The notes: generated by a model not told the origin, from the sequence alone. A stretch of DNA of 64,000 nt from Varroa destructor (GCF_002443255.2 NW_019211456.1:54539743-54603742), one strand, 5' to 3'. Positions 40,626-52,059 are shown, counted from the first letter of the stretch. Numbers and translations are program-made.

Positions 40626-41195
40626 CCCGCTACCGGCCTCACGGTGTCTCCTTCGCCACCTTCATCGTCGGTAGGCTCTTCGCCCGCGTCAGCATTCTCC
40701 CCCGGACTGCCCGCCAGCGTAAGCGTGACGTCGGTGCCGGCCGCCGTAGTGCAGGGCGTCGTGCCCGCAGCCGCCGCCGCCGCCGCCGCTGCTGCCGCCG
40801 CGGGTCTCGGGGCGTCCGTATCTGTCAGCTCAGTGAATCCGGCTGTTGTAAACTCAGTGACGTCGCCCCCTGTGGGTCAGGTCCCAGCTGCTGCCGGCCA
40901 GGTGGCTCCGCCTGCTGGTGCCTACTGGTTTTACTCACCCCAGTTAGCCGCCTCCGCTTCAAGCGGGACTCCACTCACGCCGCAATCCATACAGGCGACA
41001 GGACCGCCGCACCAAAGTCTACACGGCCATAGCCTACCGACCGCAGTTTCAGCTGCTGCCGCCGCCATCACCAATCCGCCGCCGCCCGTGAACCCTCACG
41101 GTCAACCCGGCAATAATCTCGCCGGCTCCACTGCGCTCATGGCGACGATGACCTCTCTTGCTAACGTCAAGGACTCGCGATGGCTCCAGCTTGAG
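40626..41195 (+). CDS. mbl: muscleblind, alanine/proline-rich amino-terminal exon
   Basis: This exon belongs to muscleblind, a nuclear and cytoplasmic RNA-binding protein that controls alternative splicing by binding YGCY motifs. The frame is open for 190 codons, directly after a good acceptor (TTTTGTAG at 40618-40625). It ends in ...KDSRWLQLE at a GAG|GTGCGT donor (41196). Both junctions are phase 0. KDSRWLQLEV is the family signature just before zinc finger 1. The exon is sharply GC-richer than its surroundings, and the rise begins at the acceptor. About 170 residues of Ser/Pro/Ala/Val-rich low complexity precede the signature, including 12 alanines in a row at codons 48-59 (40767-40802). 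ATG 41139 (MATMTSLANVKD...) lines up with the usual fly start. The open frame back to the acceptor suggests that an extended isoform, started in an unseen upstream exon, is also possible. Gene identity is near certain; the start is unresolved. Confidence 0.9.
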
Positions 41196-41316
41196 GTGCG
41201 TGACAAGTTAGATCCTTCAACACTTCAAATACATATGTCAAACATGATGTACGTTTTTTTTTCATGAATTTAGTCTTCAGCATCAATATACTGATATAAT
41301 TAATGTTGGTATAATT

Positions 41317-41342
41317 TATATATATATATATATATATATATA
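41317..41342. repeat. (TA)n microsatellite in muscleblind intron
   Basis: A pure TA tract about 120 bases after the exon donor at 41196. Confidence 0.95.
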
Positions 41343-42184
41343 GAGGCAAACGTACAACATAAATACCGAATCTGTAACACTATTTTTATTATTATACATG
41401 AAACCATTTCAAATCGAGATTTAAATAACTAAATACATATAAAAAGGCAACGGTTTTTTTTCTAAGAAAAGCATCAATTGCTTTCATTAAACTGATTCCC
41501 AAGTTAAGGACAGGTCGATTTTTTGTAAAGCACGTTTAAGTAAGGTAAATACTGCGGCATTCTAAAAAATTACGCCAGTTTTAAATATAGTAATTTACTT
41601 CCACATTTACATTATCCTCATTAGCTTTTTATGACTACTCGTGCGTGTAATACAATCCTATTAGGCTGGTTAGAATGCACCTTGTGGGTTACCATCAAAA
41701 TGGTCAAGACACCTTCTGTAGTTATAGTAAAGCAAGCCCCCATTCCGTGTAGTGATCATAATAACTGGCTGCTCTACAGGGACTCAGTGCCTGCCTCTAT
41801 TCGGATCTGAACGGGTGGAGTCTAATCAGAGAGCATCCTCTTTTTCCTTTCGCACTTGAGAAGTCCACTTTAGAGATTGGCGATCCTTTCTCAGTCTTCT
41901 CGTTGTGTGTTGGTTGGTACTGCATGTGAACCGAAGTATAATGTATACAGGAAAAATCAGGTTTTTATTAACATCCCCGATCGAGCACTCCAGTTCGAGA
42001 AGAACTCACGAATCGGACTGGATAATGCAGGTGTTGCCTTGCAAGTTTTCTTTTGGGAATGCATACTTTGTTAATCTTATTGACAATATTTACGAATCAA
42101 CTGTAACAAACGTGGAGCATGCCCTTCGATCAGTTAACATCGCTAGGCGGCCATGCAAAAAATTGAGCCGGGCTAGCCCAATTT

Positions 42185-42219
42185 GATTATATAATTATGA
42201 TAATTATAATTATATAATC
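42185..42219. repeat. AT-rich perfect inverted repeat, 14-bp arms
   Basis: GATTATATAATTAT and ATAATTATATAATC flank a 7-base spacer (GATAATT). It lies in the intron between the two muscleblind exons, 139 bases before the candidate cassette exon. AT-only palindromes of this size are not rare in AT-rich DNA. Confidence 0.9.
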
Positions 42220-42357
42220 AATATACAATCTATTTGGATACCCTTTTGCTTGAATCCGTATTTGACTGAGTCACTTTACAGAGCCACACTTTTAAAGTCT
42301 GCGCTTTATAAACAATTGTATTTCCTAAGTCCCATTCTCATTTTTGCTATAGTGTAG

Positions 42358-42438
42358 GTACAGAGATGCAAAAAAAACGTAGTAATTCTAGTGTATCGCC
42401 TGCCAGTACCTTCAGTACAAGCATTATGGATGCAGATG
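42358..42438 (+). other. candidate cassette exon within the muscleblind intron
   Basis: A plausible acceptor (pyrimidine-rich ...TTTTTGCTATAGTGTAG ending at 42357) and a donor (GATG|GTATGT at 42439) enclose exactly 81 bases. Read in phase 0 this gives 27 codons with no stop, so inclusion would keep the frame between LE (41195) and VC (42885). The predicted insert (starting VQRCKKNVVILVYR) resembles no muscleblind peptide I know. A second frame begins with ATG 42365 but would not join the next exon in frame. This could easily be a chance acceptor-donor pair; only the combination of both sites, length divisible by three and absence of stops supports it. Confidence 0.2.
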
Positions 42439-42884
42439 GTATGTTAGCAATGTCTACTACGTTATTTATGAGTTGTTAAGTAAAAAAGTGAACAACGAGG
42501 TCAAAAGATGAATTTATTGAGAATCTGCAGCTTCAAAGAGCTTATAGCGTATGTATGAATAATGGTGTGTGCATATTTACCAAATACAGCTGTAAAACAA
42601 AATATACCATTTACAGTGCAAAGGGGCCAAAAACTGTAAGCTTTTGAATATGTTTATGTTGTTGAAAGGCAGTCGTCTATGCTTAGACATTTGAACAACC
42701 TTCCATGAAAATAGTTTATCTTTCTACCTTGTAATGTTAGACAATCCGATTCTTCAGATTTTTCTGATAACACTTCAATACAGCTTTGTTTGGTCCTGGC
42801 CCCAGCATATGAGCCCTGCTATGCTTTTGCTTGGAAACCCATTTTTATGCGTTTCGATTTAAATTCTTCTTGATGAATTTGCAG

Positions 42885-43007
42885 GTGTGCCGGGAGTTTC
42901 AAAGAAACAAATGCACACGGCCCGATACTGAATGCAAATTTGCCCACCCTGCCTCAAACGTCGAAGTTCAGAATGGACGCGTCATTGCTTGCTATGATTC
43001 CATAAAG
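42885..43007 (+). CDS. mbl: muscleblind, zinc finger 1 exon
   Basis: This 41-codon exon starts after ...GAATTTGCAG and ends at AAG|GTAACA, with both junctions in phase 0. It encodes a complete CCCH finger with C-X7-C-X6-C-X3-H spacing (CREFQRNKC, then TRPDTEC, then KFAH). The segment [17 protein letters not shown] follows. The cysteine in IACYDS is the first ligand of the second finger; its partners lie in the next exon, so the intron splits finger 2. These fingers bind GC steps in RNA. The match to arthropod, nematode and vertebrate muscleblind is close to residue-for-residue as I remember the family. It splices in frame onto the exon ending at 41195 (LE|VC). The open frame continues past the donor to a stop near 43080, which is intronic readthrough and not protein. 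Confidence 0.95.
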
Positions 43008-45750
43008 GTAACACAGGATACTTATAGTAAATTTACTCTAAATGTACCAAGGCAGCAGTCAATTACAAAAATCAAACAATAGAGAGTGGTATTTAACACA
43101 GAGGCTTTAACACAAAAGTTTGCCAATCCGAGCTTAGCTTTTTTTGATAGTGATACATAGTTTATACTATTGATACATGTGCGAGCGATAACTCCAATTA
43201 TCATGAATGGATAGGCTGGGCTTGTGTGTCCTAGATATCATAGCAAGATTCAACTTCATTAGGCATGTATAATCTCTGAGATGTGCCGGACGTAAACTTA
43301 AAAGATTTATTTTCACGAGAAAACAAGTGCGAGCTTAGAACAATTATATTCTTACTGTAATATGACAGTATCTCTCGCCAGAACAGCCCATAGCGTTATT
43401 TTCACTAAAAACCGGGTCGTCGCATGAGAAAGATACGACTGCTACTGAATACGGTACTGCCGTGTATGTATATTATCAAGCTATTTGAAACACATGTGGC
43501 AGTTACTCAAAGTGATTCCATTAAATAGAAAATGTTAAAATATGGCTCTGGTACGTATGGTACGTGAACACATAAAATGAGCATAAAAGAGTATTGGGTG
43601 AGGTTTTTGGCTGTTGTATCCTTCGCTGGGACGCGTCTGTCGCCTATATTTATTATATCGCCTATATATATATTTATTTAATAACGTTTTTATTTATTAT
43701 AACTCGTTTAATACCTATGGGTGATTATGTAGCAACTACACTTTTTTATTCTGCTACGAACAATAAACGCTGATCTGACCTTCGGTGGTCTTCCTTTATC
43801 GTTTTTCGAAGTTTCTTAAATGAGATCCGTTTCTGTCTACCAATCGCTCTAGTTTCTTTTCAGACTGGATACCTATCTGCAATATATTCTACCGCATAAT
43901 AAAGAGCTTGCACTGTCTGAGTACCTAAAGTTTACGTTGGGACACGCAGTATGATAACCCATACTAGGTCTGTTTTAGTTGGATGACCACTATCTACTGT
44001 CCTTCCGAGACTTTTAATACGTGACATAAGAAAATTCATGGGCCTCGTGCATAAGACGCAGCATCCTTCAGTACAGAAGTTAAGCTACAGCATCCAGTCA
44101 CTCTATGTACATGCGTGTGTGCACCTAAATCCTAATAAAGGTGTAATGTTTACATATAGAGGAGAAAGGGGCAAGGGCAGATTTACAATTTGGAGATAGG
44201 CTTAGGATTAAAGCGGAGATGAAGGTATATAGATATGCTGATAGCTCCTTTGTGCAAGATAGACATAATAATAGTATTTAGTGCGGTTGTTATTTTAAAT
44301 GACGGATTCACAGCATTGGCTGCTTGATCAGTTAAATTCCTAAAATATCCACTATTTTCACTAGTTGTTTAGATATTCTTTTTATGTGCTCGCATCAGCC
44401 AACAATTTAGAGAAGCGGAGTTCCTTGTTGCTATTTATTTCCTCGTATTTATCCGCTTTATAGGTTACAATTATATTATTTTTAAGATCAGCTTTTTTTA
44501 CTTTTAAGATACGGAAAAATAATGTATGTCAGCCTTTGATGAAATACAAATACACATAGGGAAACTACGTTAAAAAAACCTATTAAAAGAAGCCTCGCAT
44601 TATTTGCTTAAATAAGCAATCATAAATACCTGGTCGTGTAACGCCATCATTGTAAAACAATATATACATTCTACTAAACATTGTTTGTATACCTTTTTTG
44701 TATATATCTTTTAACATACTTATTTTTATTTCCGCTTTCATTGTAAATTTGCTTTTTTTTTTGCCACGTGAGCTTTTACTGCAAACCTACTTGTTGCCCT
44801 CCTTTCTATATCATATAGAATACCACAGAGACATATAAGAACTTCTTCTTAAGTTAAACTTAATTCTTACACATGTATTAATTTTGTCAAAGAGATAAAA
44901 TCCATGATAAAATCCAAAATAGCCTAAAATAAGCATGTAAAAGTCATTTATTTGGGCCTTATGAACCCCACTAGACATTAGTGAATCTAAGAATCCAGTC
45001 AGGATCTTCTGGCAAAAGTAGGACTGCGCTAAACTTATGTAGTCTTACTAATTTATTAAGTTCCATGTATCGTTATGCCCTCCAAACTAATCTTGTATTA
45101 TACAACAATTGAATTATGCAACTAAGTCAATAAATATTTCGCTCAAAGGCTGTAGGGGTGCCCTTGCCATAGCAACTGTAGCAACGCGTTTCTGAGTTGA
45201 GTCAAACCAATGATAAAATCAGACCACTCCGGCCACCTTGAAAATTTTTGAATGTGGCAAGTTTAGACCAATATAAAACTAATTTAATTTAAATAATTTT
45301 GATTTACGTAATAAAATCGTGATAGTAGATAATAGTTTAGTTTAGACAGAGTTTATTTACACAGACGTAATTAGTTGCCACGTTAAGACATCAAGAGAGA
45401 TGCAAATCAAGTTGGCTGGCTGTATCTTGTCGTACGACAACAAATATAGTGTGGAAAACTTTTTAAATGCGTCTGTGGGACCCTCAAGGGATTTACGAGA
45501 ATCGATTGGTTCTGTATAAAAATAACTATTTTTAACGAGCACATAATCAAAACTCTTCATCGCAAAGCCTACAGCACATGCTTGAGGAGATGGAAAGATT
45601 CATTGTATAATGTACCTACGCAAGAAACGTTGTATGTTTGCGTGATACTAAAATAACAAAGAAGTAGATAGAAGAAATTAATAATTGTGCAGTACATCAG
45701 GAATATGAATATACAATACAAAATTAGGCATAAAAAAGGCACACTCAAAC

Positions 45751-45796
45751 GACGCCACAAAGCGCTGCATCTAGAGATGCAGCGCTTTGTGGCGTC
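45751..45796. repeat. perfect inverted repeat, 22-bp arms, 2-nt spacer
   Basis: GACGCCACAAAGCGCTGCATCT at 45751-45772 is followed by AG and then its exact reverse complement at 45775-45796. The arms are GC-balanced, unlike the simple AT palindromes elsewhere, and they do not extend further on either side. It sits inside the muscleblind intron. No ORF is associated. Such a structure could extrude as a cruciform, or could form a stable hairpin in the pre-mRNA. Confidence 0.95.
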
Positions 45797-47689
45797 CAGT
45801 TACATTATACCAATGACGACCCTGCTCGTTACACTCACACAGAATAATTATTAACAGTAATCCTATACATATACATATGTATAATTTTGGAAATGATATT
45901 AATGATTTTTGCGTTTTTTTTTGTATGTATATTTAGTTTTGACGAAAAAACATTATGGCAAAGACGACATATCTGGGAAAAATCAGCTTGGATGGGCCGA
46001 GCAAGTTTGACTACTTTATAGTTCAGACTGAGAAAGTAATAATAGCGTGCATTAGCGTGTATGTGTAATATGGAAAATAAAAAATAAAAAAAATCTCTGT
46101 GATAAAGGAATAAATAAGTGTATAAGCCTGAATGTTCATCAGTTGAAATAGGCGATCTCCTATATGAGTGGTACGGTCCGTCACCGTATCGACTGAGCGG
46201 AAATACCAATCGGCCTATCAATCCCAGTAACAATGATAAACAAAAACCACCGCAATCTGCGGTATGGCATAAACAACTTTGCTGTACTTTAACTGAGCAA
46301 AATTTTAAACAATGTCTGCACCTCAGCTATTTCCCATATTTCGGAAAAACATCATGGCACTCACTTTATGAATCAAAACTATTTTAATCATGGGATGAAG
46401 ATGAAGAAAAATAAAAATATCGTCCTGCTCTTCTTTAGAGCCTGGCAAATGCTCTGACCTCCAAAAGACTAACTCCAGCTTAGGTTCATATCGACACATA
46501 TTTACCGCATAGTAGTCTCCTTTTGCCTGCATCTTTAACTGTTAATGGGATTCCTGCTCAGCTGACTTTTATATAATATCAACTCTTACTACTTCTTCCG
46601 CCCTTAGGGACTCGAGTCTCTGCAAGTAGCGATAAGTATTGATCTGCTTTATCTATCTCAAACTACAACAACCAGACTACAGGGCGATTATAGCATGTGC
46701 CTGTTTAGGCATGGCCTAGTCTGACCTACCGATATGCTTCTATCCCCATAGAGGCATAAAGGGAATTCAATTATAATTTGTTGTTGACTCAGCGTGATGG
46801 GTTTGACACGCATTCTCGTGGGGGCAACAAAAATCGAGATGCAAAAGCAACCAAGGTGTAAGCCAAGGATAAAAAAGTTAGAGCGCTCTAGCAAAATAAC
46901 CATTTACAAATAGCCAGCTTAGGAAAGATTGCTCATAGAAAAAATATACTAGGAAAGGGAGCAAACAACTAAGAAGTATCTCAGCAGGTTTTCGCTTGTC
47001 TGATATGGATCTGCTAGTATTCCATCGGCCATTTTAGTCAAACCTTTGAGGCCTCATCACAGTTGTACGCACTGTAAGGAAGAAAACCATAAAAATCTAA
47101 TTTTCTCTTTTTAGACGATACGATAATTCCATATAATTCCTATTTGTCAGTCAAAAGCAAACTCTGAACGAATCTATTCAGTGTGTCAAATAAATAAAAA
47201 AGTGATAACAGAGCCCGACTTCGGCTAAACAACATAATTATTTTTTGTAATGGAAACTCAATAATTTTTGCTTAATATTACATTTTTAGTATTTAATTCA
47301 TAAATCCGTTACACATTTTTATTAATTTACTGTTCATCGATTTGTCGCAATATAACTATAATAATATCAGCAATAATAGCTTTTAGCATTATTACACCTC
47401 TAATTATAATTATGTGCAGAATAATGGGATGCACAGCTTAATCGCACGGTCGTGGTGATGATGTAATTTTAGTCAAACAGGCGGCCACAAGTACGTTGTA
47501 AGAGTACGCTGTAGCTATAGCAGGTAGAATAGTAGATCTAAAACAGAGTACACCTCGCTTTCTACTTTGGAGTCTAAAAATAATCCCAGAAATCTAGCAC
47601 TCCCACCTAAACTAGCTTAAACGGCAAGAAGGCCTTTTCTTGATAGGAATTAGGCAAGAGACATTGCTGACAGCCTTTTGCTTTCGAGC
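45797..47689. other. intronic sequence without recognised gene
   Basis: AT-rich. The frames at 45835-46233 (-, 132 codons) and 46118-46387 (+, 89 codons) overlap on opposite strands and show no motif. Confidence 0.5.
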
Positions 47690-48140
47690 GTCAGCCATCG
47701 GTTACCATCTGCTTTGACCATAGTCAGTAAACGGCCCGCCCGCACGGCAGCGGCCACTGTCTCGGTCTGCTTTTATTCTTCTTCCTCTTGCATCGAAAGA
47801 AGCTAAGAGGGTAAGCACGTGAAGCAGGCGCTTGACAATGACGAACAGCTTGTCAGGAAGGGTGACGCCGAAGATGAGAAGCTGCGGCGCCCTAATATAC
47901 GTTGCTGTTGCACTCACCAGGTTGGGTCATAAGGACGACGAAGATGGCGGTGCCGCTGTTGGCAACAGCAGCAATGGCAAGATCATCTTGTTGAAGAAGT
48001 TCTTGTCATTGTAAGGTCTGCCGTACTCCGTGTATTGTATGCCGTAGTTTCGTTCGCATTGGTCGAGCCTAGCTGCTGGCTTCCCTGCTGTCGTTTCCAA
48101 GATGACTTTGTCCAGCGAACTGTGATTCGTGCGCAATTTT
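47690..48140 (-). other. GC-richer island with a good - strand splice donor
   Basis: The - strand frame 48136-47927 (MRTNHSSLDKVILETTAGKP, then YGIQYTEYGRPYNDKNFF) is followed near 47918 by CCTG|GTGAGTG, a strong donor match. A second - strand frame follows at 47917-47702. The + strand also has a 60-codon frame. I do not recognise any of these. It could be an antisense exon or pseudogene inside the muscleblind intron, or a transposon relic. Confidence 0.25.
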
Positions 48141-49557
48141 GAGAGGCTATAGCAGTGTCTAGTTGCCTTGTGCTATTTATCCGATAGCAGCTTAAATGGA
48201 TGCTGTACCGAGAAAAATTAGCACACTAATAGTAGCTTTTAAGATCCATCTAACATGTCTGATATTGAGAAAAGTATATTACTTTTAATTAAATATGTGT
48301 GTATTCATTGGAGACGGAAAATGCGAGACATATAAACATATTGGAAAATCCAGTTTGCTAATAACGTAATCATACAGTATGAAATATCATTAATACAATC
48401 GACGATTGCTTACCTAGTTCGCTGAACAAAATGTGATACTCCGACAGTGTCATTCTATCTGAGGACTCGACAATAACATTAGTGCATTAACGAAACAGTG
48501 AAATAGTAAAGTGCGGAAATGCGTCGATTTCTTATAGTAAACACTTGAAACGAAAAGTTTATCTGCCTACATAGTAATGGGCTTAAGCAGCATTAACGTC
48601 TGCAAAAAACTTTCGCTCTTTTTCAATGGCCTAAATTCTTTCTAGGATACGTTGTTTTAACCATAGTTATTTCCCCTCAAGTAAAGCTTACATGATAAAG
48701 GGATAATACGATTTCCGTGATATATCACTACTGCTACCTGCGGGCTTCATTGAAGACCTACCTATAATGTACACTTATGCATTGTTAAATTAAGTAGTAT
48801 TCAATGGTACGTACTCTGTTTCCCATGTGAGCTGCATTATGCTAGATCTACAGACGAACCTTGCCCTATGCTGACTTGTCCCGTAGGACCGGAGATTTAT
48901 TTTATTAGGTAATAGTTAACTTAAAGATATGTTGTTTTTTCGTTATAATTGGAAAAAATCTCTTGACTACTATTCTTACTGTAAAATTTTAGTTGTGTGA
49001 TTGAACTTATTTTAATTCAGCGCGTGGCCAGCGGCGTAGATAATACTGTGCGCACGTATAAAAAGAAAAGGCGTGTTTATCAACATTCATGCGCAAAGTT
49101 CACTTAACACACACTACGGTTAAAAGCCGCCATACTTAATCTTGCCTCTTACAAAATACTAGCAGCAAACTTTTTCACTCCCATAGCTTTAGTACTTGGT
49201 CTCTTGAAGTCATTCGGCGATTTAATACCAAAGCAAATAATGGAACATCAAAAAAAAGCAAGGCTGTTAGGGTAAACCAGACAGTTCGACAGGCCCTGAG
49301 AGGGAAACCCTCTGTATGCGGGTCTCTGCCGCTCCGTGTATTATTAGCCCAGAAAATCGAAACATCACTTGAACCTCAATATGATAGAGGAGAGTGCGTA
49401 CATACATATTTTTTTAATTACGTCTCTCAAAAACAACTAAATGGGTTTTATTGTATTTATATTAAGATATTGTATGAATCATATGGTGCAGCTCAATAGA
49501 CTGTATTGAGAATAAATTTAAAAAGCAAGTTATATATACGCACACTAACATTATATT

Positions 49558-50640
49558 ATGTCTAAAGTGCCTCCGCCGCTATTGCCATGTAAGAAATCTA
49601 CAACAGGTTACATCGACCCTGGTCAGGCTTGCTTAAGGAGTTCTGCCAAGCCCAATCTGAAACTTGCTCGGATGATATGTGGGCGGCACGGAACGTGGGA
49701 TGAATTCAAAGCCCCTCTACTCGAACGGTTTTCAAGCAAAGCACTGCCCTTCTTAGCATATTCTCTGCTTGTATCCGTAGGACTGACCAAAATCTGTGCA
49801 GATTCATACAGGAAAATTGGTTTCTGTTATAGCGTGTCGGGCCGCTTTTTAAATTCGACATATTTCTACAAGGCGTTAAGGAATTGTGCTACTGTGTGAA
49901 CCACCTTAGTGCAACGTTACCACCGGACGTTAAAGCATTTACGAAGCTTGCGTGCGACTACCGAACACGTTGATAGGTAGTTGGAAACGTACGTTCGCGG
50001 GTCAAGCGCTAGGATGTCAAGTAACTCGAGATGCTCTGTCCTACAGCACGGAGAGTTGTTTTGAAAACGCGCAAGCCATCGGGAGCAGCAGCCACATCCT
50101 TATTACTGTGACTTGTAACAAAGGACTCGCTGCGGCCGTAAGGTTCCCGATGGTGTCCGGTTCGGAAGAGGCATTAAGGCGGCGGGTGTCTGGGAAACGC
50201 GACGGGAGGAGCCTCGACCGAACGAGATGATCGTTATGCTTGATACAGGATCAGAGGTTTCTGGGTATGTACTCTTTAATGGGGTTTTGTGTTGAATTAA
50301 AGAGAACATGGCACTGTTGCGGAGCACATGAGTCTAGGCTGGAGCAACGATCACACCGTGCCGTCGGGGGGAAGACGGGCGGACATGTCGGCATGCAAAA
50401 ATCTGTACGACAGGTATTAAAGTGCTCGTTTGTCGGCCAATCGTATATCGATGTATAGGTCCAAGTTAGGAAAGTAAGGGCTTAGTCTGAAAATCGCCTA
50501 AATTCGACGCGAACGAACGCGTGTATTCTGACGGCCGCTCCCATTGATGGGACCTTCAATTAGAGAAGCAAGTAGATGCACAAAAAGCCGAGTTGGATAC
50601 GCCGAAGCGGGTGTTGCCTCAATGAAGTAGAAAAATTCGG
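49558..50640 (+). pseudogene. decayed Ty3/gypsy-like gag-protease remnant (copy C)
   Basis: The 113-codon frame at 49558-49899 carries a retrotransposon gag signature: TWDEFKAPLLERF at residues 46-58, preceded by a CLRSSAK...ARMI stretch where gag has its alanine-tryptophan helix. It ends in FYKALRN, a position where gag proteins usually have F-x-x-G-L-R. After frameshifts, MIVMLDTGSEVSG is readable at about 50227-50265. DTGS is the retropepsin active-site triad, here at 50242-50253. Downstream bases from about 50300 match copies A and B (for example GCACTGTTGCGGA, then CTAGGCTGGAGC). Several frameshifts and stops show the copy is dead. The full pol was not found. An LTR pair was not identified. 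Confidence 0.7.
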
Positions 50641-50688
50641 TTTGACCACGCTGAGCGAACTTTCTTTCTGATATCAGAGTATCGTTAT

Positions 50689-50708
50689 TATATATATATA
50701 TATATATA
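50689..50708. repeat. (TA)n microsatellite
   Basis: A pure TA tract just downstream of retroelement copy C. Confidence 0.95.
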
Positions 50709-50784
50709 TGGCTGGTTTATTCTCCTTAGGCCCATTAGTATCTAATTGGAACCTCCCTTGCTTGTAGGAGTGTAGATTCTAAAA

Positions 50785-51147
50785 TTGAATATGGAAGAAC
50801 TTCACAACGCAGTGAAGAAGCATTTGTCCGTCGTTCGCGCTCCTACACGCAGCAAATTAACTAGGGCAACATTTGACTTCGTCTTTGCGGTGGGGGAAAG
50901 CTGGAATAGAAAAAGGCAAAAAACAGTATGGCTAGTGCGAGTTAGCCTCCCATTTCAAGCGGATATTGGCTACGCGAAAAGTGAACCGGATGACTTTTTC
51001 TACAGAAACTCCATTAAATTTAAAAAAAGACTACGTTTGAAAATTTTTTTAGAGAAACCATTTATAGAGAAATTACATATAGAATCGCAAACGGTAAGTG
51101 CTCGAAGCTGCGAAAGTGCCGGGGCAAGTGAATCCGGTGAACTTTGA
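50785..51147 (+). other. unrecognised 120-codon open frame after retroelement copy C
   Basis: The frame begins with ATG (MNMEELHNAVKKHLSVVRAP) about 75 bases after the (TA)n tract and is rich in Lys, Arg and Phe. Its position next to copy C makes a decayed continuation of that element, or an unrelated insertion, possible. No polymerase, RNase H or integrase motif is visible. Confidence 0.2.
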
Positions 51148-52059
51148 TAGTGAATTACTTTTCAACTAGTAGAGCTTAAAAAACGATTTCGATATAATAG
51201 CTCTGACAGCTTATAGTAACTATAATAATAGTAGTGATAATTTTGTTATACGCTATATGTGGACTGCTACTTTTAGCCAGTAGGATTTAGGCTCTTGGGC
51301 TACAAGTTTTGCTTTCGTAAAAAGCCTCCTTCATTGCTGCGCTTTTGTCCTACGGGTCTCAACATCAAGTTACGTCGATTCTATCCGATGTTTGCACCCT
51401 TTAGGACTAAAACATGTTTTTTTTTTAAATTCATTCCTTTTGGAGTAAACTCAATCTGCTTTCATTTATAACTTTCTAGTGAACCGAAGTATTTACCAGC
51501 TGCTGCGCGCTTTGTAAGTTCTAAACAGCCTAATATATATATACATATATATTGTAGTGGGAGTGCATGAGTGATGGTTTTCGTACAACGCATCAACGGG
51601 TATAATCGAAACCCTAAGGTTTAAATTGTTTGCTTATCATTATGTTAAGGTTTTTTTTTTCTATATCTCATGCGTACTTACCAACTCTGCGCCAGCATTG
51701 TTACACTCAACGAGTTGACTAGAGAAAGTTTTTTTCAGCTCGAGCGTACACCTGAAAGTACAGTAACAGAATAACTTGGAACAGATCGGCAAAAAATGAT
51801 TTAAGCAAGGCCAATTCTCTCTAAAAAAACTTTGTAACTGTTTTGTGGTTGTACATTTTCTTTAATTAATCTACAAAATGATTTTATGCTACGTAGTATG
51901 TGTACGCAATAGGTGTACATACACACTAATCAAGTCGAACCATCGAAAGCGCACAGAATTTTATGTCTTTGTTATATATTTGATATTCTTGTTCCATCTG
52001 GTAGATGGCTTTAAGTGTTCCATTGAAAAGGATACTAAAATTCAGCCCTGACGCCCTCC

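Larger units (their letters stand above)
41196..42884 (+). other. mbl: muscleblind intron between the two recognised exons
   Basis: This is a 1,689-base AT-rich intron running from the GTGCGT donor to the TTTGCAG acceptor. It holds a (TA)n tract at 41317-41342, a perfect inverted repeat at 42185-42219, and a candidate in-frame cassette exon at 42358-42438. The open frames at 41877-42186 are unrecognised and look like chance or decayed repeat. Confidence 0.85.

Noticed and set aside
40469..41032. 187-codon + strand frame over the muscleblind exon
   Set aside because: It is the shifted frame of the real exon. Its Arg-rich middle comes from reading GCC codons out of phase, and it ignores the acceptor at 40625.
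41167..41349. - strand frame opposite the end of the muscleblind exon
   Set aside because: It is generated by the (TA)n tract and the antisense of the exon; the peptide is low complexity.
42831..43082. 83-codon frame around zinc finger 1 as a complete small gene
   Set aside because: Only 42885-43007 matches muscleblind. The ends are intronic readthrough across a clear acceptor and donor.
45835..46387. Overlapping antiparallel frames of 132 and 89 codons
   Set aside because: They are open on both strands with low-complexity ends (poly-Tyr, Phe) and no motif, so treated as chance.
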